Shown here: piece by piece, positions 34,821 through 46,376 of the stretch
How the letters are laid out: every line of letters starts with the position of its first letter
How positions within the stretch are numbered: the stretch's first letter is position 1
Assembly: GCA_027943335.1 (NCBI GenBank)
Contig: BSBK01006396.1
Coordinates: 251,322 to 315,321, forward strand
Source of the DNA: Chamaecyparis obtusa
Taxonomy: Eukaryota; Streptophyta; Pinopsida; Cupressales; Cupressaceae
Length of the DNA stretch: 64,000 bases
Direction: 5' to 3'
The notes under the pieces: generated by a model
The model's database searches: none
What the model saw: the letters and a program-made list of their open reading frames with translations, nothing else
What the model was told of the DNA's origin: nothing
Program-made: the position numbers and the translations under genes

Positions 34821-35880
34821 CGTTAGTCCTAAGATCATATTACTGATAGGGGAGGTGAATTGGTAATATACCAAATAATCCAACTTTGTAACCTCTTAAA
34901 CTTAAACCAAAATTTACATGATTAACCTTAATTATAAAAATGAAAATCATAATCATGCAAATCCATCCACAAAATGTACACACATATTTATCTCATGGAA
35001 ACACAAATTGGGAGAAAACAATGGAAGGAACTAGTACCCACTAAATGATGCACTCTTCTAAAGTAAGCCCTATAAGGACCTTAACCCTGTTAGGAGTTTA
35101 CAGTAGCATTGCTAGGTACTATCGATTATGATATTTACCTTAGGCCTATTAGGACCTTTACCTTATCAAGAGTAGCTCCTTGTTAAAGGACTTTGAATAG
35201 TTGATAAAAGTGTCACCTCACTAGATGATTTACAACAAAGATCTATTAAGATCTACCTAGTTAAGGAATGCAACCTGCTGCAATTGTTAAGGAACAATAG
35301 AAAGAATGATCTATACAATAGTAGTACCTCTTCTTGATCAGATCCAGTGAAGCCCACAATCTCTTCTCAACACACTTAACTCTACCATGGCTTGATCACA
35401 ACTTGCACTTTACAACCGCAATAGCCCAACACATAATCAACACATGAAAACTTTCAACTTCATCCATTAAAATATATTAAACTTTTGAGTCCACCACCTT
35501 AATAAAGACCTAAATTTGAAATAGATTTGAATTTAAAATATCCCTCTCTGGTCCAATGTGCCAAAAAACAAAATTCAATGTAAAAAATACATTTCAAAGA
35601 CTGCATCAGCTAATACAATGATTTACACATAATTTTGTGTCAAGGGATCAAACAAATTTTGACAAAATACATGCTTCCTCTAGAATATTCTATACATGAT
35701 AGTATTGAACAATGTGATGCCAGATCATCACCACCAATCATTAAGACACATCACCAAATCATGACTAAGTCAACCAATTCCACCACAACCTCAACATCGA
35801 TCACCAATCAAAGATTTATCACCTATCACTCAAGAATACAAACACTTTAGCTTCTTAACAACTTTATCTCTGCTCATTGA
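34821..35880 (-). repeat. Ty1/copia LTR, second copy (3' LTR or solo)
   Basis: Matches 50330-51000 in order: GTTAGTCCTAAGATCA, CCAAATAATCCA, AACCTCTTAAACTTAAA, GGGA(A)CTAGTACCCACTAAA, ATGATGCACTCTT, and further on TCTTCTCAACACACTTAACT. Its orientation fits a minus-strand element whose body is at 48180-50310. The right end (about 35850) is replaced by a foldback element, so I could not confirm the TG/CA end or a target duplication. Confidence 0.75.
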
Positions 35881-35891
35881 TAGGCACATTA

Positions 35892-36365
35892 AAAATAACA
35901 AAGCTCAAGAGACCATCATAGTTGGTCTCTTTCTTCGGTCCATATTATTGACAAAATGGTTTACCTTTCGTTAGCTCATCAAATTTGGGGATTTGAAAGA
36001 ATTTAGTAGAATATTTTCATGATAACGTATATTATTTAAGCTGACGTTGCATGAATTTATCAACTTTACACACTTGTAGACTATTAATACAATGATAAAT
36101 AAGCATCTCCTCCCATGGCCTACATTATTCAAGCCATGGGAGGGGATGCTTCTTTATGGATGTACTCATAGTCTACAAGTGTGAGAAGTAGATAAATTCG
36201 TTCAGCGTCAAACTAAAATAATGTACATTAGTGATGAAAATATCATCTATTAAATTATTTCAAATCCCCGCATTTGATAAACTAATGAAAGGTAAAAAAA
36301 TTTGTTAGTAATATGGACTGATGAAAGAGACCAACTATGATGGTCTCTTGAGCTCTGTTATCTTT
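35892..36365. mobile_element. Foldback element 1 (~475-bp hairpin)
   Basis: Left arm from 35892 (ATAACAAAGCTCAAGAGACC) and right arm to 36365 (its complement GGTCTCTTGAGCTCTGTTAT) pair along almost their whole length, about 225 bp each. They meet at AGCATC(T)CCTCCCATGG around a spacer of about 12 bp (36120-36131). There are no ORFs. It looks like a MITE or foldback transposon; the flanking duplication is unclear. Confidence 0.85.
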
Positions 36366-37082
36366 AGTCCTAGCTACTGGGTAAAGCTTGGAGACTTATA
36401 CATGTCGATCATTGAGAATAATCACTGCCTTTTCTTTATGTACACCACACAGTATCCAATTTAAGAGAAGGCAGAAAATATGAATGGATTAAAGAAATGA
36501 AAGATACAATAATATTATCTTTTTTTTTTACCTTCTCATAATTGATCCCAGTCTCATAAAAGTAATTTTATACGATCACTAGCACATTTTGTGCATGGAT
36601 GAGAAACAATATCCAAAGTTTCTAGATTCTGAGAAGAGGTATGAGTGGAAGCCAAAGAAGGGATATTTGTGAAGGTTTTATAGACGTAGGTTACTAAATT
36701 GTCATCTCTACACCGGTACTCAATCTAGAAACCCTTGTATGTATATAGCCACTTCAGAAAATCTCCACATCTAGAAAATCTCCACAAAAATCTATTCTGG
36801 CCTCCACTACATATACATCTTCTTAGAATCTAAAAAATCTCCATCATTGATTCCCGTCATTTTTTCAACATCTCCTTGGAGTGAGACCTTAAATTATTGA
36901 GCGTCTCTTTGTTTTGAGAATAGTTTAACATTCTCTACTTAACAGGGCCAACCATGTGAAGGTGGAAGCTCATCTAGCCCCTACTAGGAGCCTCTTATGA
37001 CCCTTTACAACATTTTAAGACCTCTAAGATGTGTATTCTTAGGGATCATAAAGGTCTTAAAAGGTCATAACGGGTCTTGGGA
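36366..37082. other. Unassigned 700-bp stretch
   Basis: No gene recognised. ATCATAAAGGTCTTAAAAGG near 37046, beside AACATTTTAAGACCTCTAAG near 37011, forms a short imperfect inverted repeat next to foldback element 2. Confidence 0.4.
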
Positions 37083-37255
37083 CACAATAGCTGAGAAACA
37101 TAAATGTAGGCATCATGGTCACAAGTTTTTGGAGACAACATAATTGAGTGGTATACCGAAATGATGCAAAGCATCATCTGGGTATACAACTCAATTATGT
37201 TGTCTCCAAAAAATTGTGACCATGATGCCTACATTTATGTTTCTTAGTTGTTGTG
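37083..37255. mobile_element. Foldback element 2 (173-bp hairpin)
   Basis: Arms of about 75 bp: CACAATAGCTGAGAAACATA from 37083 and TATGTTTCTTAGTTGTTGTG to 37255. They share GGCATCATGGTCACAA and GGAGACAACATAATTGAGT with few mismatches. The spacer is itself symmetric (GATGCAAAGCATC). TACATTTATGTTTCTCAGTT repeats the right end just outside, at 37261. Confidence 0.82.
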
Positions 37256-37312
37256 ATATCTACATTTATGTTTCTCAGTTGTCATGTTTATGTGCATGTT
37301 TTTTATGTGGTT

Positions 37313-37689
37313 GGGAAGACATATTTCTAGCCTAGGCCTGGATCCTTCAGCAATTAGCTTCATAATAATGAAATAGATGACAAATGAACAATTAGCTTCC
37401 CAATAAAATCCCCATAAATGAACCATGTACCCCAATTCCTATGCCCTTTGTGTGTACCCAAATGATATATTTGAAACAAGGGTAAGGCTTAAAGAAGTTA
37501 ATTTAAGCCTTACCCTTGTTGTTTCAAATATATCATTTAGGTATGTGTAGAGAGCATAGGAATTGGGGTACACATAGTTCATTTATAAAAAATTTCTTTG
37601 GAAGCTAATTGCTCAGCTCTCATCTGGTTCATTTATTATCAAGCTAATTGTCGAAGGATCTGAGCCTAGGCTAGAAAGATGTCTTCCCA
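37313..37689. mobile_element. Foldback element 3 with NOG1 3' coding sequence in both arms
   Basis: Arms 37313-37490 and 37504-37689 pair around GAAGTTAAT. The inner halves share TACCCCAATTCCTATGC and ATGATATATTTGAAACAAGG. The outer 80-90 bp of each arm encode the same peptide in opposite directions: GRHLSSLGSDPSTIS from the right arm (end of NOG1 pseudogene 1, minus) and GRHISSLGLDPSAIS from the left arm (plus). So an inverted duplication includes the end of the NOG1 reading frame. Confidence 0.82.
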
Positions 37690-39060
37690 TTCTATTTAAT
37701 CCATATTCCTTATTCTTGTCAAACTTCCTTGGTACGGTAGGCCTTCTCTCTATAGTACTCTTCTTCAATCTATGTTCAACAATAAGCATCTTATTCTTTT
37801 TCCTAATTGCAACTAGAGCTTCCTTTTCATTAGGATTCAACTCCACTTCCCCCATCTCATCATCCTCATCACCCTCAGCTGCCATCCTAAGCCCTTCTTC
37901 CCTCTCCAGTTCTTCAAGCCTTTGTAAGATATCTAGATCAATAAAGTCTGCAACATTGTGTCCATCCATGATCTAGGAAATATCATCTTCTTTCCACTCT
38001 TCATTTTCCAAAATATACCACTTCTTCAAGCTTGCAGAGTAAACTCTAGCCCCACCATTTTCATTCACAATATCATTCTCCAGCTTCCTGGCCTCCTTGG
38101 TAGCACGCGCCCTGCCATCCAAAATAGCTTGAGGAATACAAGGGGGCCTCTCTTTCCCATCTCCCAGCTTGGGCATTGCAACATGAATCCTATTGAGACA
38201 AGTACTAATCTTCTTCAACTTCATCTTAATTTCCACTCTCTACTCCAACAACCTCTCACATGTCACATTCTTCACCGCATTCACCCCTTATTCCTTCAAA
38301 GCACACATATAGAGTAGCACACCACCATCCCCCCCTCCTAATTCCCAAAAAACCCACCCGTATTTTTCCTAGCCTCATATCTCATCTTCGCAACCAATTT
38401 TGCATCCTCCTTTGGTAGTGTCTCTAGTGGTTGCAAATCAATCTTATTACAAACTACAATAAGAGGCTTATTGGAAAACATAGGTTTTATGCTGTGAAAT
38501 AGAGGTTCCTGTTGCGCAATACTATAACCATAGGACCCCAAAACATGAAGGAAAAACAAAACAATAGCCTTCAAATGAGCCAAGGCAGTAATATTGAGCA
38601 TCTCAATGGTGTTCCCATCCTCCAAGGGGTGGTCCAAAATACTAGGGGTATCAATAACCTAATGCCTCAAGTGCTTATAATTAGTATTCCCAACAAATAG
38701 AGACTTAGTAGTAAAAGCATAAGGTTGCACAGCCACATCCACCCTAGCAATCTTATTAATAAAAGAACTCTTGCCAATATTAGGGTACCCACAGATCAAA
38801 ATAGTCCTGGTATTGGGGTCGATAGATGATAACCTTTCCATATGCTTCCTCACCTTTTCAAGGTAAGCCAAACTCGGTCCAATTCTCTTAATAATGGTAC
38901 ACATCCATCCAAGTGCAGCAACCTTCAAAGATTTGCAACGGTAAAGAGAATCCCCATATTTTATCAACCTAACATAGTCTCTGGCCACTTTGGCAATGAG
39001 ATTATGAGCAGTATTGATCTGGCCAAGGGCCAACATGTTATTGAAATTATACTGCACCAT
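37613..39060 (-). pseudogene. NOG1: NOG1 (nucleolar GTP-binding protein 1) pseudogene, copy 1
   Basis: Read on the minus strand from ATG at 39060: [20 protein letters not shown], then the G1 loop [20 protein letters not shown] and [11 protein letters not shown] (G3, family DTPGILD). It continues with [12 protein letters not shown], the G4 motif [25 protein letters not shown] and DLDILQRLEELEREEGLRMA. NOG1 acts in 60S ribosome assembly in the nucleolus. Stops occur at 38658 (family Gln), near 38335 and near 37970, and the extreme C-terminus is replaced by the foldback arm. There are no introns and no sign of a poly(A) tail. About 480 codons remain, against about 670 in a full plant NOG1. Confidence 0.9.
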
Positions 39061-40434
39061 TTTTTCTCTCTTTCTCTTTGTCTATGTTGATTCTTCCCCA
39101 AATTTGATCGCTTAGTCAGAAACGAGAACGAGTAGGGACCCGTTAGCAACAAGCATCATTTGTGATGTTTGTGGTAACTTAAATACTCTCCAACTTAGCA
39201 TAAAATTTTGTCACAAATCATACATAGATGAAGAGTAATTTTTTATTATTTTGAGTGCCTTTAATTGAATATATGATAAATAGCTTGAGGAATACAAGGG
39301 GGCCTCTCTTACCCATCTCCCAGCTTGGGCATTACAACATGAATTCCTATTGAGACAACTACTGATCTTCTTCAACTTCATCTTAATTTCCACTCTCTAC
39401 TCCAACAACCTCTCGCATGCCACATTCTTCACCGCAATCACCCCTTCTTCCTTCAAAGCACTCATAGAGAGTAGTATGCCATCATCCCCCCCTCTTGATT
39501 CCCAAAGAACCCACCCATATTTTTCCCAGCCTCAGATCTCATCTCCGCAACCAATTTTGCATCCTCCTTCGGTAGTGTCTCTAGTGGTTGCATATCAATC
39601 TTATTACAAACTACAATAAGAGGCTTATTGGAAAACATAGGTTTTATGTTGTGAAACAGAGCTGCCTTTTGTGCAATACTATAACCACAAGACACCGAAA
39701 CATCAAGGAAAAACAAAACAACCACCTTCAAATGAGCCAAGGCATTAATATTGAGCATCTCGATGGTGTTCATGCCCTCCAAGGGATGGTCCAAAATACC
39801 AGGGGTATCAATAACCTGATACCTCAAGTACTTATAATTAGTATGTCTGACAAATAGAGACTTAGTAGTAAAAGCATAAGGTTGCACATCCACATCCGCC
39901 CTAGTAATCTTATTAATAAAAGAACTCTTGCCAACATTAGGTTAACCAAAAATCAAAATAGTCTTGGTATTGGGGTCAATAGATGACAACCTTTCCATAT
40001 GCTACCTCACCTATTCAAGGTAAGCCAAACTTGGTCCAATTCTCTTAACAATGGTACACATCTATCCAAGTGCAGCAACCTTCAAAGATTTGTAGCGGTA
40101 AAGAGAATCCCCATATTTTATCATCCTAACATAGTCTTTGGCCACTTTGGCAATGAGATTGTGAGTAGTATTGATTTGGCCAAGGGCCAAATTGTACCTA
40201 AATTATACTGCACCATTTTTTCTCTCTTTCTCTTTGCCTGAGCTAATTCTTCCCCAAATTTGATCACTCAATCAAAAAAGAGAATGAGCAGGGACCCGCT
40301 GGCAACAAGAAGAAGTTGTGATGTTTGTGGTAACTTAAATACTCTCCAACTTAGCATAAACTTTTGTCACAAATCATACATAGATGAAGATTATTTTTCG
40401 CTGATTTTGAGTGCCTTTAATTGAATATATGATA
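38123..40434. repeat. Tandem duplication, 1156-bp unit x2, spanning NOG1 and its upstream region
   Basis: AATAGCTTGAGGAATACAAG begins at 38123 and again at 39279. The two units run to GAATATATGATA, ending at 39278 and 40434. All landmarks checked are offset by exactly 1156, including the ATG at 39060 and 40216. The junction is GATA-AATAG. The units differ by scattered substitutions and few indels. Confidence 0.92.
39279..40216 (-). pseudogene. NOG1: NOG1 pseudogene, copy 2 (3' truncated by the duplication)
   Basis: Same reading as copy 1 from ATG at 40216. It keeps DTPGILDHP (G3 intact here), [20 protein letters not shown] and NKIDMQ (G4). Stops occur near 40066 (in AALG-stop-MCTI), in the segment before HMERLSS (near 40005) and just before PNVGKSS (near 39944), so the GTPase is broken at G1. 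It ends at 39279 in the PPCIPQAI region, where it meets the upstream region of copy 1. The upstream sequences of both copies are alike, so the duplication carried the promoter. Confidence 0.9.
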
Positions 40435-42408
40435 ATGGATGACTAAGAACATGAGCTAATTTGTAGTCTAAACTTAATAAGAAACCTATCCACAAATGCC
40501 TTGCCTAAGAAAATTGGCACATAACTTTTTTTGAAAACCACAAATTGTTTGCATTAAAAGAAACTATACTGCAAGTTTCTATGATGCATATCTATACTGT
40601 AAGCTTCTATGATGAAAATAAAATTTAAAATTCATTACTTGCAACTACAACATTAGAGAAAAGTTGAATTTTATTTATGTCTTGATGGATATCTATATTG
40701 TGTCATAAATCTTCCATTTTGACATAGGAAAAGAGCATAGTGATAGAAGATAGATCCATTTTGTGCATAAATTGAAGTCATTGTATTCCATGAGAGTGCA
40801 TCTTTTGAGAATTTTTTTTCAACGTTTCAAGGGACCAGTAGTTCTACAATTAAATCATCATAACTTTCCCATTACTTAACCATCACACATGCCACAGACT
40901 CTCTTCAAACCCACAATACGTTGCATGTGTAGTACAAAACTCATGAGATTCTAAAGAAGGCCTCACTCTTTTGTCTTCTTTTAATGGGGGATGATATTGT
41001 ATATTCTAATCATTTTTCTCAAAGATTAACCTTATGTTTCTATTATGTTTTATTGATTAAAGATATGTTCCATGGCTTTTTAGGGATTGAGGGACACATT
41101 TATGGTAAATTTTATAGATGGAAAAAATAGGGGACAACTGTATGTGTGTGTGTCTCTATTTACACACATGTTATTTGAAATATTGTGTCCATAAATGGGT
41201 TTGGGACATGGTCAGTGCACTATGAAACCATCATTTATGGAGTTTTATCCATACTTTTCTTCTATAAATTGGTTTGAAGTATCATTTTTCATGCAACTAG
41301 GTGGATGGAAATGGAGAGATTCAAAACTTGGAGATATTTATGAAATTTTCAATACATATAAATTTAATATATGGTTTATTTATCTTTTATAGAACTTTTA
41401 ATGACAAGATTTATGGTGAAATCGGAAAATGTCATCTTTGAGACATAAAATAAGCAAATCCAACACTTTTATGCATGCATGAAACATAGATTCAACTTAG
41501 TACCATCTTATAATTGTTAGTTAATGAAAAGTTTGAAAACATATTCATTGGCTTGTGTTTGAGCAGTTGGGACAAGGGTTATCTCACAACACATTAAGAT
41601 TATAAATAACCTTTTGGGAATAGAGTACTCAGTGGTTGTACATCTTGATAGTTTAGGTGATTCAATGGGTGGAGCCATATGGATTCTTGGGTGAATATGA
41701 TTCAAGTAAAAATCTAGTTGGGTACAAAGGCTATGCTTGATATTTGTAGCATTTTAAACAATTCATATTTTGAAACTTGCATTTTTTTGCAATGAAAAAT
41801 AAAGATGAACAAGTTTTAGTACATTATTTTATTGGTGTAGATGTTAATTAATATGTTTTATATTTTTACTAGATTGTAAAAATTATCAAAAAGACTAAAA
41901 TGAATTTTCCCAAATGTAACATTAATTGCTTCATTTGGTGTGAGTATGTGATGCATTACATTTGTATAAAAATGCATCTTACTTTGAGTTGCCACATGAT
42001 TATGGTCACCTCACAATCTACCACTCAAAGCTCATAGTCTTCATAGTTACATGTACTCACCTTAAATGGTGACATACAAATATCAGCTCAATCCAAGTTA
42101 TTAATTTCTCACATGCAGTTTGTCATGTCATTTATCTATACTTGAAAGGGCATATCAATGTTATTATCATATTTTTTGATTCCCCATAATCAATGTAAAT
42201 ATGGAGGATTCCCACTTCTTTATTGATAAAAATTATTAATATGTCGAAGAACTTTTATTGATAAATTTAGAAGATGTGAAAGATTTTATATATTATATTA
42301 GTATATAATAATATAACTAATGAAGGGGAGTCTATTTTAATTACTTGAAGATTTTTTGCATTATATATATACAATATCATTAGAATATACAATATCATTC
42401 CCCATTCT
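40435..42408. other. Unassigned AT-rich stretch with one repeat fragment
   Basis: No coding region recognised. Positions 40882-40971 (TCACACATGCCACAGACTCT to AAGAAGGCCTCACTCTT) are an inverted copy of part of the repeat at 46970-47070. A short TG tract lies near 41142. Confidence 0.5.
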
Positions 42409-43165
42409 CCATTCTAAAGAAGGCCTCACTCTTAATCAGCCAAATCTTCCTTGTACCACACAAAATATTGTGTGATAACTATGTCTACTCCAACCTTAAT
42501 TGTTTAAGAATTCATCATATCAGATAAAGTATGTTTAAGAATTTTTGGGATTGGTCCTTTGGCGTGTATTAAAAAGAATACAATTTTCAGCATATTATTA
42601 TCATTCTATTTCTTTGTTGTAAACATGTCATTGGTTCAGTTTTGTAAAAAAAATTTGTGGCCATGTCTTTTTTGTTACTTGGTTTTATTGCATTGTATTG
42701 CACTAGTTTAAAGCAAGGGCGTCTGTGCTAGAAGTCTATAGAATTAGACCTTTATTTTAAATGCATTTAACACAACCAAAAAAGTTACAAAACTAAACCA
42801 ATGGCATGTTTACAACAAAGAAATAGAATGATAATAATATGCTAAAAATTCTATTCTATTTAATACATGCCAAAGGACCATCCCAACAATTCTTAAACAT
42901 ACTTTATCTAATATGATGAATTCTTAATAAAGGTCTAATTTTGTAGGCTGCTAGCATGAAGGAAGATTTGACCTAGCTAAATCTTCCTTGTACCACACAA
43001 AAAACTATGTGATAACTATGTCTACTCCAACCTTAATTATTTAAGAATTCATCATATCAGATAAAGTGTGTTTAAGAATTGTTGGGAGTTCTATTAGACC
43101 ATTTTTGTAAACGTGCCATTGGTTCAGTTTTGTAAAAAAAAAATTTGTTAAATGCATTTAAATGG
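42409..43165. repeat. Repeat family Q, three copies in alternating orientation
   Basis: Copy at 42409-42662 (reverse), 42756-42930 (forward) and 42975-43165 (reverse). Shared words are TGGCATGTTTACAACAAAGA, AATAATATGCTAAAAATTCT, ATGCCAAAGGACCA, CTTAAACATACTTTATCT and AAGGAAGATTTGG (forward form). The first two copies form a long imperfect inverted repeat with a 90-bp spacer. The reference forward copy is 46733-46985. Confidence 0.82.
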
Positions 43166-43197
43166 AACATTAAGCATAGTAATAATATGCTTAATCT

Positions 43198-43294
43198 ATT
43201 AGTAAGTGACAGATTAAATGCAGATAACACCTTTATCAGTTTAGCATATTTAATGCATAGGTGTTATCTGCATTTAATCTGCCAATTACTAATA
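43198..43294. repeat. Hairpin, ~35-bp arms
   Basis: AGATTAAATGCAGATAACAC at 43210 pairs with GTGTTATCTGCATTTAATCT near 43262. Arms extend to TTAGTAAGTGAC and GCCAATTACTAA. The spacer is about 26 bp. Confidence 0.85.
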
Positions 43295-43916
43295 AAAAAA
43301 TGAATAAAACACTCACAACCTCTATGAAATGGATGCTCTCTTTGCAGCTCACAAGAAAAAGTCCAGTGCCCTCTTCCCTCTTCATGCACGGTGCCCTTTT
43401 CGCAGCTCACAAAAATTACAAATGAGTGTTTCTTTTTCTTTTTCTTTTTTTTGTAAAAAAATTTACAAACCTGAACCGATGGTATGTATTTGTCAGACAA
43501 ATCTTCATTGTCCCCCACAAAAAACTAAGTAATAACTACTCCACCCTTAATTTGTTTAACAATGCACCATATTGTGTAAAGTAGGTTCTGTCACACATGG
43601 CACAGACTCTCTTCAAACTCACAAGGCACCATATTAGATAAAGTAGGTTCTATGACACAAGATTAATTGTAAACTGCTAATATTAGTTTAATACACTGAT
43701 ATAAAGTAACAGATAAAGTCATTTGTAATTACTATTGAATTGATGGTTCAATCTGAAGTAACTAAGAATGCCATATAGATTAGATTAAGATAACTATTTT
43801 CTTATAACCTAATTTAGAATAGTAATAAATTAAAGTATACGTTAATTCTTTATTTCATCACTATTAAGGGTGGAGTAGTTATTACTTAGTTTTTTGTGGG
43901 GGACAATGAAGATTAT
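43295..43916. repeat. Fragments of repeat family P and of the TGCCCTCTTC module
   Basis: 43320-43420 carries CCTCTATGAAATGGATGCTC and CTCACAAGAAAAAGTCCAGT, also found at 47700-48090. 43494-43660 is a reverse copy of family P (AATCTTCATTGTCCCCCACA, TAATAACTACTCCACCCTTA, CATGGCACAGACTCTCTTCA). 43862-43916 is a forward fragment (TAAGGGTGGAGTAGTTATTA). Confidence 0.75.
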
Positions 43917-45457
43917 AATAGTAAAAAATTATAAGGTTATTGTCCTTCTTTGTAATTCATTGTTAAACTAATAAGGTTATTACATTACTTAAGGTTTGAA
44001 GTAATGCATATTAATGGCATATTAATAGAACTATAAAGTATATATAGAATTGTTGGGACTAGTGGTCATGTCAGGACTGGTCCTACTTAGTTAATCTATT
44101 GAATTCATTTTTTTGTGTGGTGCAAGGACCTTTTTAGTGATAGACCTTGTTGGTTCCCCTCTTCATTTCTACTTGCAGGTTTACACTATGATTGACAACT
44201 TAATGTCACTGACTCTATCACCACTCCAAAGTCTACAAGGAAAAGGGCCAATTAACAAGGATCAAGGAGATCCTCCTACACTTTGAGCTTGTATGCTCAG
44301 GTAGGTGTATCCTTGATTCACTTCTTGAAAGGAATCACTAATTGTTAACCAATTATATCATTTACTAACTAATTGAAATATTTTATCATTTATATTGTAT
44401 GTGTGATTGATGATGATGGACTGCTTCTAGAGAATAGATCAGTGCCTTAACCCAGGGCATAGAGTCACTAAATAACTTATACCAACTGAAAATTCTAACT
44501 CAACACACTTGAATTTAGGATAAGTGCTTTTCCTATTATCCCTCTCACTCACATACTAGGACATCAAATTCTTATCAAGCCATGAACTCACTGAAATTAC
44601 CTGAAAGAATTTAATCCTAACTTTGTTAAGAACTCAAAGATAATTTCACAATACTCTTTGTTTACCATATGCTAACTCACTTTGTGACATTAACATATAT
44701 GAGCTTAATATCAAAACAAGAAGACATACACCACTATGAGATTGGAATTCAACTATATTCTCATCAAAACATGTAGAATCAATACATTATTCAGACAAAA
44801 AAATGCAAAGAGAAACAAAACCCTAAATCCAAGCTCTCCTTGTTTAGTATAATACCATCAACAACAACCCCTAATACAGAAAAAATTTTGCAAGCTACAA
44901 ATGACTAGGGTTAGGGTTTCACCCACCAAACCAACTAGAAATAGTCAAAAATTTATTACAGGGGAAGAAAACCAAGCAACCAGGAGAAGACAGATCTTGG
45001 AAAGGTCCTCAATCATGACAATTCACTGAGAAGGTACTGAGAACCATGAAAATGCTGAAATTGTCAACTTGTTTGACCACCTGCAACACACCTCAAGCAC
45101 AAAGAACATAGTACAGACCCCTGTAAACAATCATGGAACACCCTGGACCACACTGCAATAGTCGGCAAAACCAATTCTACCAGATCTGACTACTTGATCA
45201 ATAAATTTCAGTCCTTTCTGTCATGAAAAACTCTCCCAAAAATTTGAATTTGAATTACAATGGCTACCCCGACAAGGTTTAAAATGTAACCATCGATTCT
45301 ATTCATTTCCTGGCAGATCGGGTGGTTTACATTTAATCTCACAATAGTCGTGAACCCTTTTGAAAAGTCTTTGGCCCAATCAACATACTGCATCCAATAA
45401 GAATCATGCACATCAACTCCGCGTAGTAGATAGGACCCACAAAGTATAAGCCTTTAA
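43917..45457. other. Unassigned 1.5-kb stretch
   Basis: No coding pattern or known element recognised. Frames here are short and lack motifs. Confidence 0.4.
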
Positions 45458-46020
45458 ATCAAATGGTTGTCACATGATCACATGGCCTGAAAAGATTCCA
45501 TGTGATCATGCGACAACCGTAGATCCTGCCACATTGTCAACCCCCTTTGAAAGATTCGAGCCCACTGACAAATCCTAATCACCTTCCCACTTGACCAATC
45601 AGAACATCACAAGTCAGGGCCACCTATCAGAGGACCCACCCTCGTCATCTGTTTGAGAAAAGTAGAATCAACGGCTGGCATAAGATCTTCTACAGATGTC
45701 AGGTCCCACTGATAGACACGCCAGCAATCAGGTGCCATTGACTCATCCAAATAAGATTCAAAATCAATGGATGACGCATGATCTCATCGTGTAGGAATAT
45801 TCTTTGAGATCATGCGCCAACCGTAGATTGAAAAGCCTTCACTGTAGGCCCCACTAACAGGATGCCACTCAGCATTTCACTGACCAATAAGAAACTACCA
45901 ACTATGCCAACATGGCAGTGGACCCGCTTAGTTTAAAAGATACGTCACACAAGAGAATCAATGGTTGGCTTATAATCTCATAGGTTTGACAGATTCTATG
46001 AGAAGATACGCCAACTACTT
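45458..46020. repeat. Array of three related hairpins with CCAAT-type spacers
   Basis: Stems of about 20 bp at 45464-45518, 45769-45822 and 45963-46015. Left arms read GGTTGTCACATGATCACATGG-like, GGATGACGCATGATCTCATC and GGTTGGCTTATAATCTCATAG-like; each pairs with a right arm ending GC(G/C)(A/C)CAAC. Spacers share (A/G)GGACCC(A/G)C, ACTGACCAATAAGAA or TTGACCAATCAGAA, and AGAATCAA(T/C)GG before each stem. A shorter, degenerate unit lies near 45672. Confidence 0.7.
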
Positions 46021-46376
46021 GATTCAACCATGACCAAGACCGAGGCCCAAGGAAAAATTAAAGGCTGAAACTATAGGAAAAAAAAAATTAGCGCAGGGAC
46101 TTAGGAAGAAATAAACCATTAGGACTTAGGAAAAATTAAAGCCTGCCAGGTGCTAGACTTAGGGAAATATTTTAAGCACATGTGATTTTAGGAACTTAAG
46201 TGGCCCGAAAAGGTAACAACAAATTAGAACAGGGCCAGGGTAAAACAAAAGGTTTTTCATGCAACGGCTAGATTTTTTAAAATTTTGAACTAGGGCTTGA
46301 GGCCAGAGACATGAAAAATATTGCAGAGACCAAAGGGAAAAACTAGAAGCCATGAAAATTTTTCTAAGTGATAACA
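46021..46376. other. Spacer with short direct repeat
   Basis: GGACTTAGGAA recurs (near 46099 and 46123) with AAATTAAAG(C/G)C words around it. Otherwise nothing is recognised. Confidence 0.45.

Noticed and set aside
37613..40216. NOG1 as a functional gene
   Set aside because: Both copies have several in-frame stops; copy 1 has Ser for Gly in G3 and a replaced C-terminus, and copy 2 has stops next to the G1 loop and is truncated.
44041..44330. Possible LTR start (TGTTGGGACTAG-like) near 44046
   Set aside because: I found no partner repeat, PBS or PPT nearby.
45208..45411. 67-residue minus-strand frame next to the hairpin array
   Set aside because: Too short, with no conserved motif or start context.
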